A DNA stretch of 64,000 bases from Lotus japonicus (Eukaryota > Streptophyta > Magnoliopsida > Fabales > Fabaceae). The notes under the pieces were generated by a model. It saw only the letters and a list, made by a program, of their open reading frames with translations. It was not told the origin of the DNA and did not search any database. Below, piece by piece: positions 47,220-57,945 of the stretch. Both the position numbers and the translations under genes were made by a program. The first letter of the stretch is position 1. Each line of letters begins with the position of its first letter. Where the stretch lies: positions 15,108,901-15,172,900 of the forward strand of contig NC_080045.1 in NCBI RefSeq assembly GCF_012489685.1, given 5' to 3'.

Positions 47220-48486
47220 ATGCCTGCAAAGAGAGCAAGGAACAACACAAGAGCCGCAACTTCTTCCTCCACCTCCCGAAGCTTTGACCGCTCCCGCTTC
47301 CTATCTTTGGTAAAGGAAGAGTTTTACCGAACTCACCTAGCACACAAGGAGTGTGTGAAGGAGCGGGGAGTTCTTTATAGGGAGGGTAGGAGAGACCTCT
47401 TGGGTATGCAAGAAGCCATGGAGAAAAGGAGGTGGAAAAATTGGGTCAACCCCATTCCCTTTGCTTGTGAGGTCATGGTTAGGGAGTTCTACGCGAACAC
47501 CTACTGTGACGATCAAGAGGACAAGTCCAGGCCCCCGGTGAATTCATCATGGTTTAGGGGGGATGTGATTTGGTACCGTCCTTCAGACATCCGGGAGCAT
47601 CTTGGTCTCCTCACGGAGGGCCAAGAGAAGGAGTGCTTCTCTGAGAAGGCTACTTATCATGAGCTCTTAAAGGAGAAGTCACCAGAGATTTTAGAAGACA
47701 TGAAGGCAGTGATTGTTAGGCCTGGGTGGGACTGGGAAGCGGTTGATGATGAGATCATTTTTGTGCAGAGGAAGGACATGACACCGCTGGCTAGAGTTTG
47801 GACTAAATTTTTGCAGGACTCCCTCTTTCCTAGCTCTAATAAATCTGAAGTTAGGGAGGTTGCAATTGTTTCCATCTACTGTATTGTGAGAGGCCATCCT
47901 ATGGATGTGGCCAGGATCATTTCTGGTCGGATTTACTCCCTTTACAATGGGAGCAAAGATAAGCATGACCCGTTTTTCCTCATTTGATTTGTTCCTTAAT
48001 TCATGAAGTGGAGGACAAAGCTAGGAGGCCGGTCTTTGTTATTGAGAAGAGGTTGCCGGTTGCACCTCAACTCACTATGGAGAGAATCATGCAGCTCTAT
48101 CAAGAGTGGATGGCAAGGATGCCTCAAGAGGAGGAAGAGGAAGAGGATCCTAAGGAGCCAGCGGAAGAAGAAGAAGAAGAAGAAGAAGAAGAAGAAGAAG
48201 AAGAGAATGTTGAGGTGGTGAATGAGGTTGTTACTCCACCACGTGCTGACCCCCTTCACCGGCTTGGATGGAGGCCACTTTCGGGCGGATGTTCTTGAGA
48301 CAAGATCGCCTTCACCGGGATCTTGATCTCCATTGGAGGGGAGGAAGCACGTCAGATCCCAGGTACAATGGCCCAATGGATTTCAACACATTGGAGCAAG
48401 GGATGGTTGACTTGAGCTTAATGCATGACGCCGATGTTCATCCGGATTATGGTGATGGAAGGGGTGACCATGACCCCATTGAGTGA
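47220..48486 (+). pseudogene. Athila downstream ORF, 'putative plant transposon protein' type, frameshifted
   Basis: From the ATG at 47220 the frame encodes MPAKRARNN..., a helical domain with RRWKNWVNPIP, VMVREFYANTY, GDVIWYRPSDIREHLGL and IYCIVRGHPMDVARIISGRI. This is the pattern of the plant transposon-protein family (PF20167-like) common in Athila-related elements; its role is not established. A TGA stops it at 47987 (FFLI), but the adjacent frame continues it without a gap (ICSLIHEVEDKARRP, ERIMQLYQEWMARMP). After a Glu-rich run a second frame change leads into MEATFGRMFLRQDRLHRDLD, ending at 48486. Two small indels therefore disable it. A (GAA)n run at about 48163-48204 encodes the Glu stretch and is the likely site of slippage. 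Confidence 0.75.
48163..48204 (+). repeat. (GAA)n microsatellite
   Basis: About 14 GAA triplets stand inside the broken Athila 3' ORF and encode polyglutamate. Confidence 0.9.
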
Positions 48487-49686
48487 TGATGTTGAGGTAC
48501 TTCTACCCTTAGTTTAGGTCATGCATCTTTAGCATATTTTCCATTTATAGATTTCGATTTGCTTTTTATCATGCATTATTTAGTTAGCTTTTTGTTTTTG
48601 GGTCTATTACTTCCCTATACTCACATGTTTTTAGCTATAGTTTTGCTCCCCTACTTGTGCTATTTTTGAAAATGCTTTTGTGAATTCTTGTTGTTGTGTT
48701 TTGGGGATGAGTGATTGCATGTTTGGGGAAGAGAGGAGGAGACTTCGGTCTTCCGAGTGTTTCTTGAGAAAGGGGTCGGTGTGAGTCCATAAGGGTCTAT
48801 CTTTGGCCCTTCACCATAAAAATTCCCTGGAGGATCCTGTCTCACTTGTGATTCTTGGTTCTGCGTTGATTTCACTCATAGCATGCTTAGTGATTCTTGC
48901 TTTATTCTTGAGACTTGTAGGATTTCTTGAGATTCTAAATTTGTTGGTTGAACATTATCCTTATTTGTTCCATTTGAGCTTTATTGGAGAATTTCTTTGT
49001 TAGCTAAATGATTGGGGCGGATGTTTGGTTGGAATATTGGGGAGTGATGGTCCTTGATGTGTTTGTTATGGAGCTGAAAAAATGGTAAAATAGTCTCTTG
49101 CCCCAAAAAGAAAAAATTTTGTTAAAAAAAATAGAAAAAGAACTCCTAAACAAAAGTTGGAGTTGGAAAAAAGAAAAAGAAAGTTGGAAAAAGGGGTCAA
49201 GAGGCTTGTGCTAAAAAGGTTTTTGATTGAAAGCACCGGGGGTACTAAATTTGGACCACACTCATTGTTCTTTGAAGCCTAGATTATCCTTAGGGACCAA
49301 CCACCATCAAAGTTAAGCAAGCCAACATTTCAACCCTTTTGAAAGTCTCTTTGAATATTTGCATGTTTGATCTTTGTTGCTATTGAGAGAATGACATTCA
49401 GGACCTATGAACTCGATTGTGTGATCAGTGCACTAAATTAGCATCTTGTCCTAGGATTTTTAGATCTATATGCTTCCCATGAATGGACTCTACACTCTTC
49501 TCCTTTCAAAAGATGCATGAAGTAGGTTGTTGGAACTTTCTGTTGGAACTAGCTGTGGTTACTCTGTCCCCCTGTTTTTTGTGAAGTATTCCTTGTTGAG
49601 AGCACTTGTTTGGGAGCATTTCTTGCGCTTGAGGGCAAGCGAGTGTTTTTACGCTCGAGGGCGAGCTGTCGTTGAGTATAGCGGTG
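48487..49686 (+). other. 3' untranslated region of Athila-type element
   Basis: This is AT-rich sequence without a credible gene. Near its end it has CTTGAGGGCAAGCGAGTG and CGCTCGAGGGCGAGC, purine-rich motifs of the kind found before Athila 3' LTRs; no textbook polypurine tract touches the LTR. Confidence 0.5.
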
Positions 49687-50066
49687 TGATGACCCTATTT
49701 TAGTAGTGTTTTTAGGGTCATTTCTTTGTTGGTTTTGTGTCTTTTTGTTGAGTCTCATGTAGTGTTTCATGTATTCTCATGCATTTTTATCTTCCTTTGT
49801 GTTTTTACTTTGTTTTAGTAATTTTGTAGTTTTACAGGGACCTTTCTTGCATTTTAAGTAAGTTTAGGACTTGCATAAATTTTCTATTTTATTTGAGGGT
49901 TCTCTTGGCTAATAGGCCCTTGGAGCTCCTAGATATTTCCTTGCCTTTGTGGTTAAGTTTTCAGGTCTGAAACTGAAGCAGAAAGAAGGTCAAGAAGCTT
50001 TGGGAATTGAAGGGAGGCTTGAAGAGGAGTTAAGAGGAAGATAAAAAGGTTTTCCAGCGAGCTTTG

Positions 50067-50236
50067 AGCGCCTAGGCGTGCTCCATTGGCGCCTAGGCGC
50101 CAATTGCTTTTTCCATGGTTTCTGGAATTGGCGCCTAGGCGTGCTCAATTGGCGCCTAGGCGCCAATTGCCTTCCAGAGGGCACATTTTCAGCTTGAATT
50201 GGCGCTCATGCGTGCTGAATTGGCGCCTGAGCGCCC
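50067..50236 (+). repeat. Triplicated GCGCCTAGGCGCC palindrome block
   Basis: Three related blocks (about 50067-50107, 50129-50169 and 50197-50236), roughly 65 bp apart, each combine (G)CGCC(T)AGGCGTGCT with ATTGGCGCCTAGGCGCCAAT or a degenerate form. They are GC islands in an AT-rich LTR and end about 20 bp upstream of the TATA box, so they are candidate promoter elements. Confidence 0.8.
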
Positions 50237-50254
50237 AGACTCATTTATTTTTCC

Positions 50255-50262
50255 TATAAATA
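50255..50262 (+). promoter_or_regulatory. TATA box of Athila LTR
   Basis: TATAAATA in TTCCTATAAATAAGG stands directly after the GC-rich palindrome block. Confidence 0.65.
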
Positions 50263-51014
50263 AGGTTTTGGCCATTTTCTTTGTAACACTTAGACATTTT
50301 ACTCATTTTGGATCAAGTTTAGAAGCTGAGGAGAACCTTGGGCTTTTGAGAGGCTTTCAACTTGTAAGTTTTCTTTTATGCTTTGGGTTTATGAGATTCT
50401 ATGAAGCTTTAGTTTTCTAAATCCTATCTCTATGCATGAGTTCTTGATTTAACCTTGTATTTCAATTCCATTATGCATGTTTAGCTTGAGTGCACACTTG
50501 CTATAGACTAGATTATAATCAAAACGGAAGTTTGTTATGATTTAGGGACATGAATTGGAATAAATCCTTCTATGCTTGCTACTAGGAATAGAGTGAGGGT
50601 TGGGTTTTGTTGGCCTGAATATGTATGCTATAAAACCTCAAATGGATGATTAAGTACACAAGGAATTTGGGTTAACTTTTAGTTTGAGAGAATTGCTTAT
50701 GTGAGGAATCAATAAGTGAATACATAGGCTAAAGCAACAAGGAATGAATCAAGGTTTCACATGCATAGGATAGGTAGACTAGAGTGGATTAGATGATCAA
50801 TAACCCAAGGCATTTTCATCAATTGTTATTTTCAACACTTTCAATATTGCTCTTTTGCAAATCTTTTGTCATCATCAATCAAAATCAATTTCAGAATTCC
50901 ATTGCTTTCACAACTTGCAAACTTTAGGCTTAAATCCACAATTCTCACTCACAATCCATGTGGTTTGATATTTTAAAACCCGTAGGTTTCTGTACACTTG
51001 CAGATTGACCAACA

Positions 51015-51028
51015 CCCACTTCAATGGA
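51015..51028 (-). pseudogene. Last 14 bp of the MURA array spacer
   Basis: CCCACTTCAATGGA is the target duplication plus the next nine bases of the spacer as found in all other copies (CCCACTTCAATGGAAGAAATCC). After this the match stops, so the array's right end is here. Confidence 0.75.
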
Positions 51029-51034
51029 TTTTAC

Positions 51035-51047
51035 GCTCTGATACCAA
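51035..51047 (-). other. Copia primer-binding site (initiator Met-tRNA type)
   Basis: The minus strand reads TTGGTATCAGAGC one base after the LTR's 3' end. This is the standard sequence complementary to the plant initiator methionine tRNA used by Ty1-copia elements. Confidence 0.85.
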
Positions 51048-51048
51048 T

Positions 51049-52269
51049 TGAAGATATGAAAAACACTAGAAAAGGTGGGGGGAGGGGGGTTTGAATAGGG
51101 TTTTTAGCTTTTAGAAATTTCCCTATAAGATTAAGGATAATCTTTTCGGACTAAAGATCACGAGGTGCAAGAGATAAGGGAAAGAGAAAAGCACACAATG
51201 ATTTTATCCTGGTTCACTTGATAAATCACTCAAGCTAATCCAGTCCATCCGTTAAGGTGATTTCTTCCTTCTTAGAATGAAGACAATTCACTATTCAATG
51301 ATTGTTACAACTGCACTAGCAACCTTGCTCAGTGACTAACAATACAATGAACTAGCAGCACTAAGACAACCTTGCCTTAGTATTCTCAAGAATACTGACC
51401 TCACCGGTCTCTCAAGGAACTACAAACAAAGTTTGTGAAAGAGTTTGGTTTACAAAGAGATGCTTCTAAACAAGCAGACGTAAACACAATAAGAACAATG
51501 AAGAAATATTGCTAAGGTATTTGCTGAAAGTATTTCACGTGTATACACAAAGTTTCTTATCTGATTTCTTCTATCTTCAGCCTTTAAATACTCCAAGGTT
51601 TAGAGTGTGTATCCGTTGGATGAATTTGTTCGTTGGAAGGCAGATCTGGAATTTCCAGAGCCTGCTATGGCTGAACGTCGTAGGTAAGGCAGTCAGAATA
51701 TTACATTAGCTTTTGTACGAATGACAGTGACATTGCCTGAGCCTAGTTGACTCTTGATCTTGGGTGTCGCTTCATGTTGGAACTTGTGAAGCTTGTGTGA
51801 TCAGAGTAAGAAGGAAGCTTGGATCCTCCGACCTTCAGAACTTCTGCTTCTAGACCGTTCATCAGAACATCTGGCCTTCAGAGCATGAAGTGCTTCTGGT
51901 CTTGAGAGCCAGCTTACTCTTGGACTTCAGACCTTCCAAGTCTTTAGCTTCTGGACCGTTCCTCAGAACATCTGGTCTTCAGAACATCAGAGCTTGGATC
52001 TTTCAGAGTCCACATCAGAGCTTTAATCTTCAGAGCATCTGAAGCGTTTTCTACCGTTCAGAAGAACGTAGTTAAATGCAGAAGTGTTGTGCTGGTTACT
52101 CTTGGTCTTCAACTTCTGATTAATATATCGTCTTTGAATCAGAGTCAGAGCCTGTTTGTCACAACTTAAGAAGACAAACGTTAGAGTACCACAATTGTTC
52201 ATGCATAATAATAAACTTATTATCATCAAAACATAGAGTTGTACCATCTGACCAAATCTTGGTCTTACA
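51049..52269 (-). repeat. SIRE-like LTR (1221 bp)
   Basis: On the minus strand it begins TGTAAGACCAAGATTTGGTC and ends CATATCTTCA. It contains many short direct repeats of the TTCAGAACATCTGG kind (about 51820-52050). It borders gag-side sequence on its 5' side and a primer-binding site on its 3' side, so it must once have had internal sequence on both sides. Confidence 0.8.
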
Positions 52270-53068
52270 GCAACAACAAGCTACTACTTTTTCCCCTTAT
52301 TAGCATAATTTGTCAAAGGCACACAAAGAACATCATCAGAAGTAAGGTACATACCAGAGAATCAAAACACCAGAGCATGCCTGAGAGCCCAAACAGAACT
52401 TAACAGAAGTTCTTCAACAGTGACCATAGGTAGCCAACAGAACATCATAGACACATAAGCGACGAATTTATCAGGCTATATCAACTTCAGAACTCCACAG
52501 AATTACCAATCATGATAACTCTGAATAACATGAACTACCATGTTTAGAAAACATCACTCCCATGTCAAATAACAGAACCATATGTTCAGATCAGATACTG
52601 CCAACAACTACTCCCCCTTGTTAGCACAATTTGACAAAGATGCCTCAGGAAAAACACTTAGAACACTTGGAGTAGAATAACCAAAAGATATCACATAACA
52701 GTAGCAAAATAAGTGCTCAGAACAGTACACAGAACAGATGGTCATAGAGTTATTACAGCCCAACATCAACAAGAAATTTCATGATCTCCTTTCACTCCAA
52801 AGCTTCTTGACAACACTCTCTCTCGGGAGCAATCTTTCCCTGAGAAACATAATTCTACTTCTGAACACTTGCTTCCGGATGGAATGACACATTGTCTAGC
52901 AGAGCAGGGGAACATTCACAGGAACTCTCTTGTCATCTGCCTTCTTTCCAGCAGATGGCACAATGTCCTGGACATCATCTTGAACATTTGTCTCTGAATC
53001 ACTAACAAAAACTTTCTTCCATTTCAGAGATCCTGTCTTGGTACACGGACTCTCCTTCTTTTCTTTCT
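52270..53068 (-). other. 3' region of SIRE-like element with duplicated polypurine motif
   Basis: The minus strand carries TTTGTCAAATTGTGCTAACA followed by AGGGGGAGTAG (about 52610-52646), and a related copy AATTATGCTAATAAGGGGAA near the LTR (about 52283-52319). These are purine tracts typical of SIRE 3' ends. A short frame at 52896-53078 may be a degenerate gag-pol linker. No intact gene is present. Confidence 0.6.
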
Positions 53069-54155
53069 TCATATCCAATACAAAAGCAACTTTCTTGTTG
53101 GTCTTGAGGATATGACGAAGAGTCTCACAATCTTTTCCTTCTTTTTCTCTTTAATCCCTCTTGTTTTCCACTCTTTCCTTACTTGAACAACCTGTGAATT
53201 GATCCTTGGTTGATCATTTTGTTGAGGAAATCCGTACAATATGTAACAGTAGGGCCTTATATGACCATATTTCCCACAATAATGACATCTCCAGGTTGAG
53301 TTCTTAGAGTTTCTGAAAGAGGGATACACATATTGATTAACATGTTGAGACTTGTGGTTCGACATCTGAAATTCAGTTTGCCTTTCTTGAGGAACAAATT
53401 TTGGGGTGACAGCTTTGGTTTCTATTGTTGTAGTTCCATAATAAAATCCTATTCCCTTCATATCCTTAGATGTCTTTCCCACTTCCAGAATCTCATCCAA
53501 CACATTAGAGCCATAGTTTAACATACGAATAGATTTTGTCATACCTTCAAGCTATGAGTTCAGAAATGTTACCTCCTCCTGCAGCTTGGCATTAGTGATA
53601 TGAACTTTCTCTTTCTCAACAAGCAAGTCATTTACAATTTTCTTCAAATGTTCCTCATGCTTGCATGCTTCTTCCCACTTGATATACAACAACTTGTATG
53701 TCTCAGCCAGCTCTTCATCTGAGACGCCTTCATCGCTAGACTCATTATCAGAGATACATCGTCTAGTGAGTCCTATTACTTGATTTCTTATCTCCTTCAG
53801 AATCTTCATCAGACCAAGTGACCATCATCCTTTTTCCTTGCTTCTTAAAAAACGTTGGACATTCTGCTTTGATATGACCATACCCTTCACATTCATGACA
53901 CTGGACCCATTTGCCCTTGCTAGATTTTTCTTCATCCTTGCCTTTGCATTGAAAATAAAAGTTTCTGGTAATGTCGAGCGACTTGTCCTGAACATTTTTC
54001 CTTGACATTTCGTCAAATCTCTTCAAAGCTTTGTTAAAATTTCTACCAAGAACTGCTTTAGCTTTAGAAATACTTTCACCTGTATCCTTCTTACTCTGAT
54101 CTTCATCTTCTTCAGTGTTGGAAACAAACGCTACACTTTTCTTCTTCTTATCAGT
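53069..54155 (-). pseudogene. SIRE-like copia gag remnant
   Basis: Reading right to left, KAVLGRNFNKALKRFDEMS and a zinc knuckle VQCHECEGYGHIKAECP are followed by an acidic stretch (TWSDEDSEGD). A coiled-coil segment (EAYK-like YKLLYIKWEEACKHEEHLKK), MTKSIRMLNYGSNVLDEIL and a second knuckle WRCHYCGKYGHIRPYCY come next. This is the order of a SIRE/Maximus-type Gag C-terminal half. Three frames are used, so at least two frameshifts are present, and the start is missing. Confidence 0.78.
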
Positions 54156-54936
54156 TCATCTTCAGATTCTGAAAATGATGAACAAGCACACATCTCATTA
54201 ACGACATCACATCTCTCAGATGAAGAAAATGATGAGGTATGTTATTCAAATGATAAACCTTCTTATGAATAATTACAAAGTGCTTTTGATGATTTGCATG
54301 ATGAATGTTTAAAGCTTTCTAAGTTTTGTGCTAAACACAAGAAAACTATTTCATCTTTAGAAAGTAAATCTAAAAGCATGCAAGATGAGTTAGATAAAAT
54401 TAAATATAAAATGGATACTCAAAATGATTGTTAAAAATGTGATAAATGTGCATCTCTTGAATCTAAGATTGTGGAATTAAATCAAGTAATATGCAACTAT
54501 GGAAAAGGTAAGAAATATTTGGATAATACGTCTATTAAGTAACCAAATGTATGCTAATGATAGAAGTGTACTAGAGTATTCAAACTATGGTAAATCTAGT
54601 GGAGTTAAGAAGACCATATTTGTCAAATCAAGTAATACTTATAACCCTGTTCAAACAAGAAAGGTGCATAATAATGATCAACCTAGAAAGACATATAACA
54701 AGAATGCTTCTTGTGCCCCTAAGAAGAAAATAATTTACAAGAAACCTACTTTCTTTTACTGTAACTTTCAAGGTCACACTCCTAATACATGTTATATTAG
54801 AAGATATGGTGTACCTAATGGAGAATATGTATGGGTTGAGAAAGTTACTAACCTAAAAGGATCCAGATATTATTGGGTGAACCATTTTTTATTTTGTAGG
54901 TGTGCTTGGAAACCAAATGCAAACATTGTTATATAA
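54156..54936 (+). pseudogene. Copia gag remnant, plus strand
   Basis: SSSDSENDEQAHISL, FDDLHDECLKLSKFCAKHKK, ASLESKIVELNQVICNYGKG and, in another frame, KKPTFFYCNFQGHTPNTCYI with GVPNGEYVWVEK and GSRYYWV represent the coiled coil, zinc knuckle and pre-protease linker of a copia Gag. The knuckle's second cysteine is replaced (FQGH). There are at least two in-frame stops and one frameshift. Confidence 0.72.
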
Positions 54937-54976
54937 AGATCGGTTGTTCAAGGCACAAGTAAATCACATGGTTTTA

Positions 54977-55026
54977 GTAAGGTTTGTTCGGGTCCGGTTC
55001 GGTTCGGACCAGCATGGACAGCCCTA
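54977..55026. mobile_element. Short hAT-like terminal fragment
   Basis: GGTCCGGTTCGGTTCGGACC and then CATGGACAGCCCTA, which reversed is TAGGGCTGTCCATG, look like one end of a hAT-type MITE. The partner end is not identified. Confidence 0.4.
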
Positions 55027-55919
55027 CTATATCACTCATTTAGCACTTCAATTGTCATGATGTATCTTTTCCATATTTCTTTGTCTTAGATTTTATTACT
55101 TTTTCTTCTTTTTGATAATGTCAAAAGGGGGAGAAAGGTTGGTCTTGTTCATGCTATTTCGGGGCATCGAAGACTTTAATTACAAATGAAAGGGGAAGCT
55201 ATACAAGATAGGGGGAGTTACTCAAAAGCATACTAGAAATAGCAAGAGACACTTAAAGATGAATAAGAAACTTCATGATGTGTTTGTCATCATAAAAAAG
55301 GGAGAGATTGTGAAGAAGAGCCTCTCCTTGACATTGGCTAGGTTTTGATGAAAACAACAACATCAAGATAGAAGAAAAAGGCTGAAAACCATAAATATTG
55401 GAAAGCACAAGGAATCAAGGTTTAATAAATAAGTTTTATGGCTTTCTAGTTATGGGTCAGACCTTTAAAAGTTCATTTTAAGTTTGATATCACTTAAGGT
55501 TGATTAAAATTAAATAATCAAGGGTAAAGTGTTTTCCAAATTAAAAGAGATAGAAATTAAACCACTAAAAAATGGACTTCAAATAAAGTTACAAGATTTT
55601 ATTTAGTGGAAGTAAAAAATCTGAGTATTCACAAAATTAAATTCACTTAGTGTATAGTGGACGTGGTTTTTATAACTTAATATTGTTGGCCTCTTAATTT
55701 TGGTTTGAAGTTAAATATAGTTTTTTTTTAATTTAAGTTAAATATAGTTTGATAAATGAAGTTTAATATTGGTTTAAAATAAAAATGGAATTGAAATCTA
55801 AAAACGTATTAGTAGCATTCGATAAAACTAAAATTCCATGAGACAACGCACGGATTTTCTGTAAGTTTTAAAATTTAATAAAAAGACAAAAGCAGTAAGT
55901 CTTTTGATTGCATGACTAT

Positions 55920-57126
55920 TAGGACTGCACATGGGTTGGGCTTAGGGATGATAATTTTGCCCAAACCCATGGGTACCCGCCCGAACCCGATCCGATTTGA
56001 CGGACAAAAATCGAGTTGACTGGATTTGGGTTTGGGTTTAGCTTTTGCCTGTTACTGTAGCAGTTTATGGGTTTGAGTTTGGTATTAGTTAAATCCGTGT
56101 CCATACCCGCCCAAACCCGAACCCAAAGATACCCAAAACATAAAATTACAAAAAAATTCTCATACATGTATATATTTATAAACTTTGTTGTTAGTGTTTG
56201 ATGATTAATTGTACTTTTGTATGTTTGAGAAAGTAAACTCTAAATTATTGTTGTCTCACATTGGTGATGAATGAAGATGAAAGTAGGTTCTGGATCGGGT
56301 TGCTATTTCACGTAAGGAATGAGTTTGGGTTTGAGTTTCGGGTAAATCCGAAACCCAATAGGTTTGGGCATGGATTTCATTTTATCGCCCATAAGAGCTT
56401 GTGTTTGGGTTTGGGTTTGGGTTCTGAGATTTGGGTTTGAGTTTGGTAATTGTAAAACCCGTGCCCGATCCTACCCATTGCCATCCCTAGTTGGCTACAT
56501 AAATTTTAAAACTAATTAGGATTTAAACTGATCAAAACTGTTTAAGTTGGGTTGTGTTCGATTTCGTAATTTTTTACCTACATACTCGAACCAACCCAAT
56601 CCGACAATCTTCGGCTTGGTTTTGGTGGATTAATTGGATCGCTATATTAAAATAAAAATAAATCTGGAATATTGAAAAATATTAAAAAACAAGTACTCTA
56701 ATTCTCCAACATGCAATTACATCACAAGTTCATAATAACTGTCTACACACATCTATACAACGACACATAACTAAACAAGTACTCCAAGCCTTTAAATATG
56801 AAAAGTAATTACAAACAAATCAGTCTCCAAGTCTCCTAAAAATCACTCAAGTAGTAGGACTCAAAGCCCCATAAATCACATACGTACCCTACTAGTAGGT
56901 TAGTAGGTTAGGTAAAAATTGAAATTATTAAAAATATAATATTATTATATGATTGGATTTCGGGTTGGATGAATTATTATAAAATCCGATATTCAATCTA
57001 AAGATGATTGAATTGTAATAAAATTCATCCAGTGGACCTGTTTGTCCAATATAACTCGCATTTTTATCATTGGACCGAGTTGGGTTGGGCGGTTTCATTG
57101 GGTTGACTCAGCCATATGCACCCCTA
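55920..57126. mobile_element. hAT-type MITE (outer), 1.2 kb
   Basis: The ends TAGGACTGCACATGGG and, inverted, TAGGGGTGCATATGGC are similar. They are flanked by ATGACTAT (55912-55919) and GTGGCTAT (57127-57134), an 8 bp duplication with two changes. The uninterrupted duplicate at about 57400-57440 reads GCATGGCTATTGGTTTAAAC, which serves as an empty site. No transposase is present. It carries a second element inside. Confidence 0.75.
55943..56489. mobile_element. hAT-type MITE (inner, nested)
   Basis: It begins TAGGGATGATAATTTTGCCC and ends, inverted, TAGGGATGGCAATGGGT. Flanks are GTTGGGCT and GTTGGCTA, an 8 bp duplication altered by one indel. The interior consists of CCCAAACCC and CCCGAACCCG type motifs. 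It is inserted 22 bp inside the outer element. Confidence 0.72.
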
Positions 57127-57206
57127 GTGGCTATATTTGTTTAAACAAATTGGTTTCAATTGTTTTAATTGAATTGCAAGTTTTGAAATTTAATAAAAGA
57201 GTTTAA

Positions 57207-57388
57207 TGGGTATGCACTGTCAGTATAAAACTGTTTTACACTGACAATCAAACAAACACAACATGTCACGTAGATGGAATAATAACTTTCACCTTAAATT
57301 TTAATTACAACAAAAATATATTTACTGATGTGACAGAATTCAATTGAGTGACTGTGTAAACAAAATTTACACTGACGGTGCCCACACA
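57207..57388. mobile_element. Small MITE with TTAA/TAA duplication
   Basis: The ends TGGGTATGCACTGTCAGTAT and, inverted, TGTGTGGGCACCGTCAGTGT are related inverted repeats flanked by TTAA (57203-57206 and 57389-57392). Such CACTGTCAGTGTAAA MITEs are frequent in legume DNA. The superfamily is uncertain: Tourist/PIF would give a 3 bp TAA duplication. Confidence 0.6.
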
Positions 57389-57649
57389 TTAAATTTTTAA
57401 TAAAAAGACAAAAGTAGTAAGTCTTTTGATTGCATGGCTATTGGTTTAAACAAATTGGTTTCAATTTTTTTTATTGAATTGAAGAGCAAAACTTTGAAAA
57501 ATTACATTGACAAGGAGAGGTTGTCTAAATGACCAATGAGAAAGTTTGAGTTAAATAACTCATCATCCAATCACATGAAGATAAGTGAGTTGGAAATTTA
57601 TTTATAAAAAATCATATTGGTCAATTGAGTTGTGGGTTAGTAACCTACA

Positions 57650-57945
57650 TGAGTCATTTTTTGTTTTCTGTTTTCAAACCAGTTTTCAATTTTTAAAAAC
57701 TGAAAACTTGTTTGGTATGACCTGTTTTCAAAAATTGTTTTTGAAAACTGTTATCATTTTCAGTTTTTAAAAATAAAAAATAAAACAGCTAAAATATGTT
57801 TTCAGTTTCTATTTTAAGTTTTCAGATCAGTTTTCTAAATGTTTGAAAACATTTTTTTTTTCTGAAAACTGTTTTTAAAAATTGTTTCTGAAAATTGTTT
57901 TTAAAAACTGAAAACAAAACTGCAACTAAACAAGCCCTTAGACAA
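57650..57945. repeat. Self-complementary GTTTTCAGTTTTT-rich MITE-like segment
   Basis: Many copies of GTTTTCA and AAAACTGAAAAC in both orientations make this segment strongly self-complementary. Exact ends were not found. Confidence 0.45.

Larger units (their letters stand above)
45058..51014 (+). mobile_element. Degenerate Athila-type Ty3-gypsy retrotransposon
   Basis: The element starts TGATGACCC and ends GACCAACA and is flanked by CCCAC (45053-45057 and 51015-51019). The left flank and the 14 bp right flank join into an uninterrupted spacer sequence. The 5' LTR is cut to 187 bp and fused to coding sequence; the 3' LTR is complete at 1328 bp. The shared 187 bp differ at six sites (3.2%), about three times the divergence of the Tat LTRs, so this insertion is older. 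Reverse transcriptase, RNase H and integrase are missing. Its Athila affinity comes from the protease sequence and from a downstream ORF of the 'putative plant transposon protein' type. Confidence 0.88.
49687..51014 (+). repeat. 3' LTR of Athila-type element (1328 bp)
   Basis: It begins TGATGACCCTATTTTAG and ends GACCAACA just before the CCCAC target duplication. It contains a TATA box, a cluster of GC-rich palindromes upstream of it, and T-rich sequence downstream. Confidence 0.88.
51029..54155 (-). mobile_element. Truncated SIRE-like Ty1-copia element (3' part, no pol)
   Basis: On the minus strand the order is a gag remnant, a short 3' region with two polypurine-type motifs and an LTR. A methionine-tRNA primer-binding site and six further bases follow the LTR. 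Gag passes directly into the 3' region, so protease, integrase, reverse transcriptase and RNase H are missing. SIRE affinity is based on the LTR start TGTAAGACCAAGATTTGGTC and the gag zinc knuckle. The element is joined to a second copia fragment at about 54155. Confidence 0.78.
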
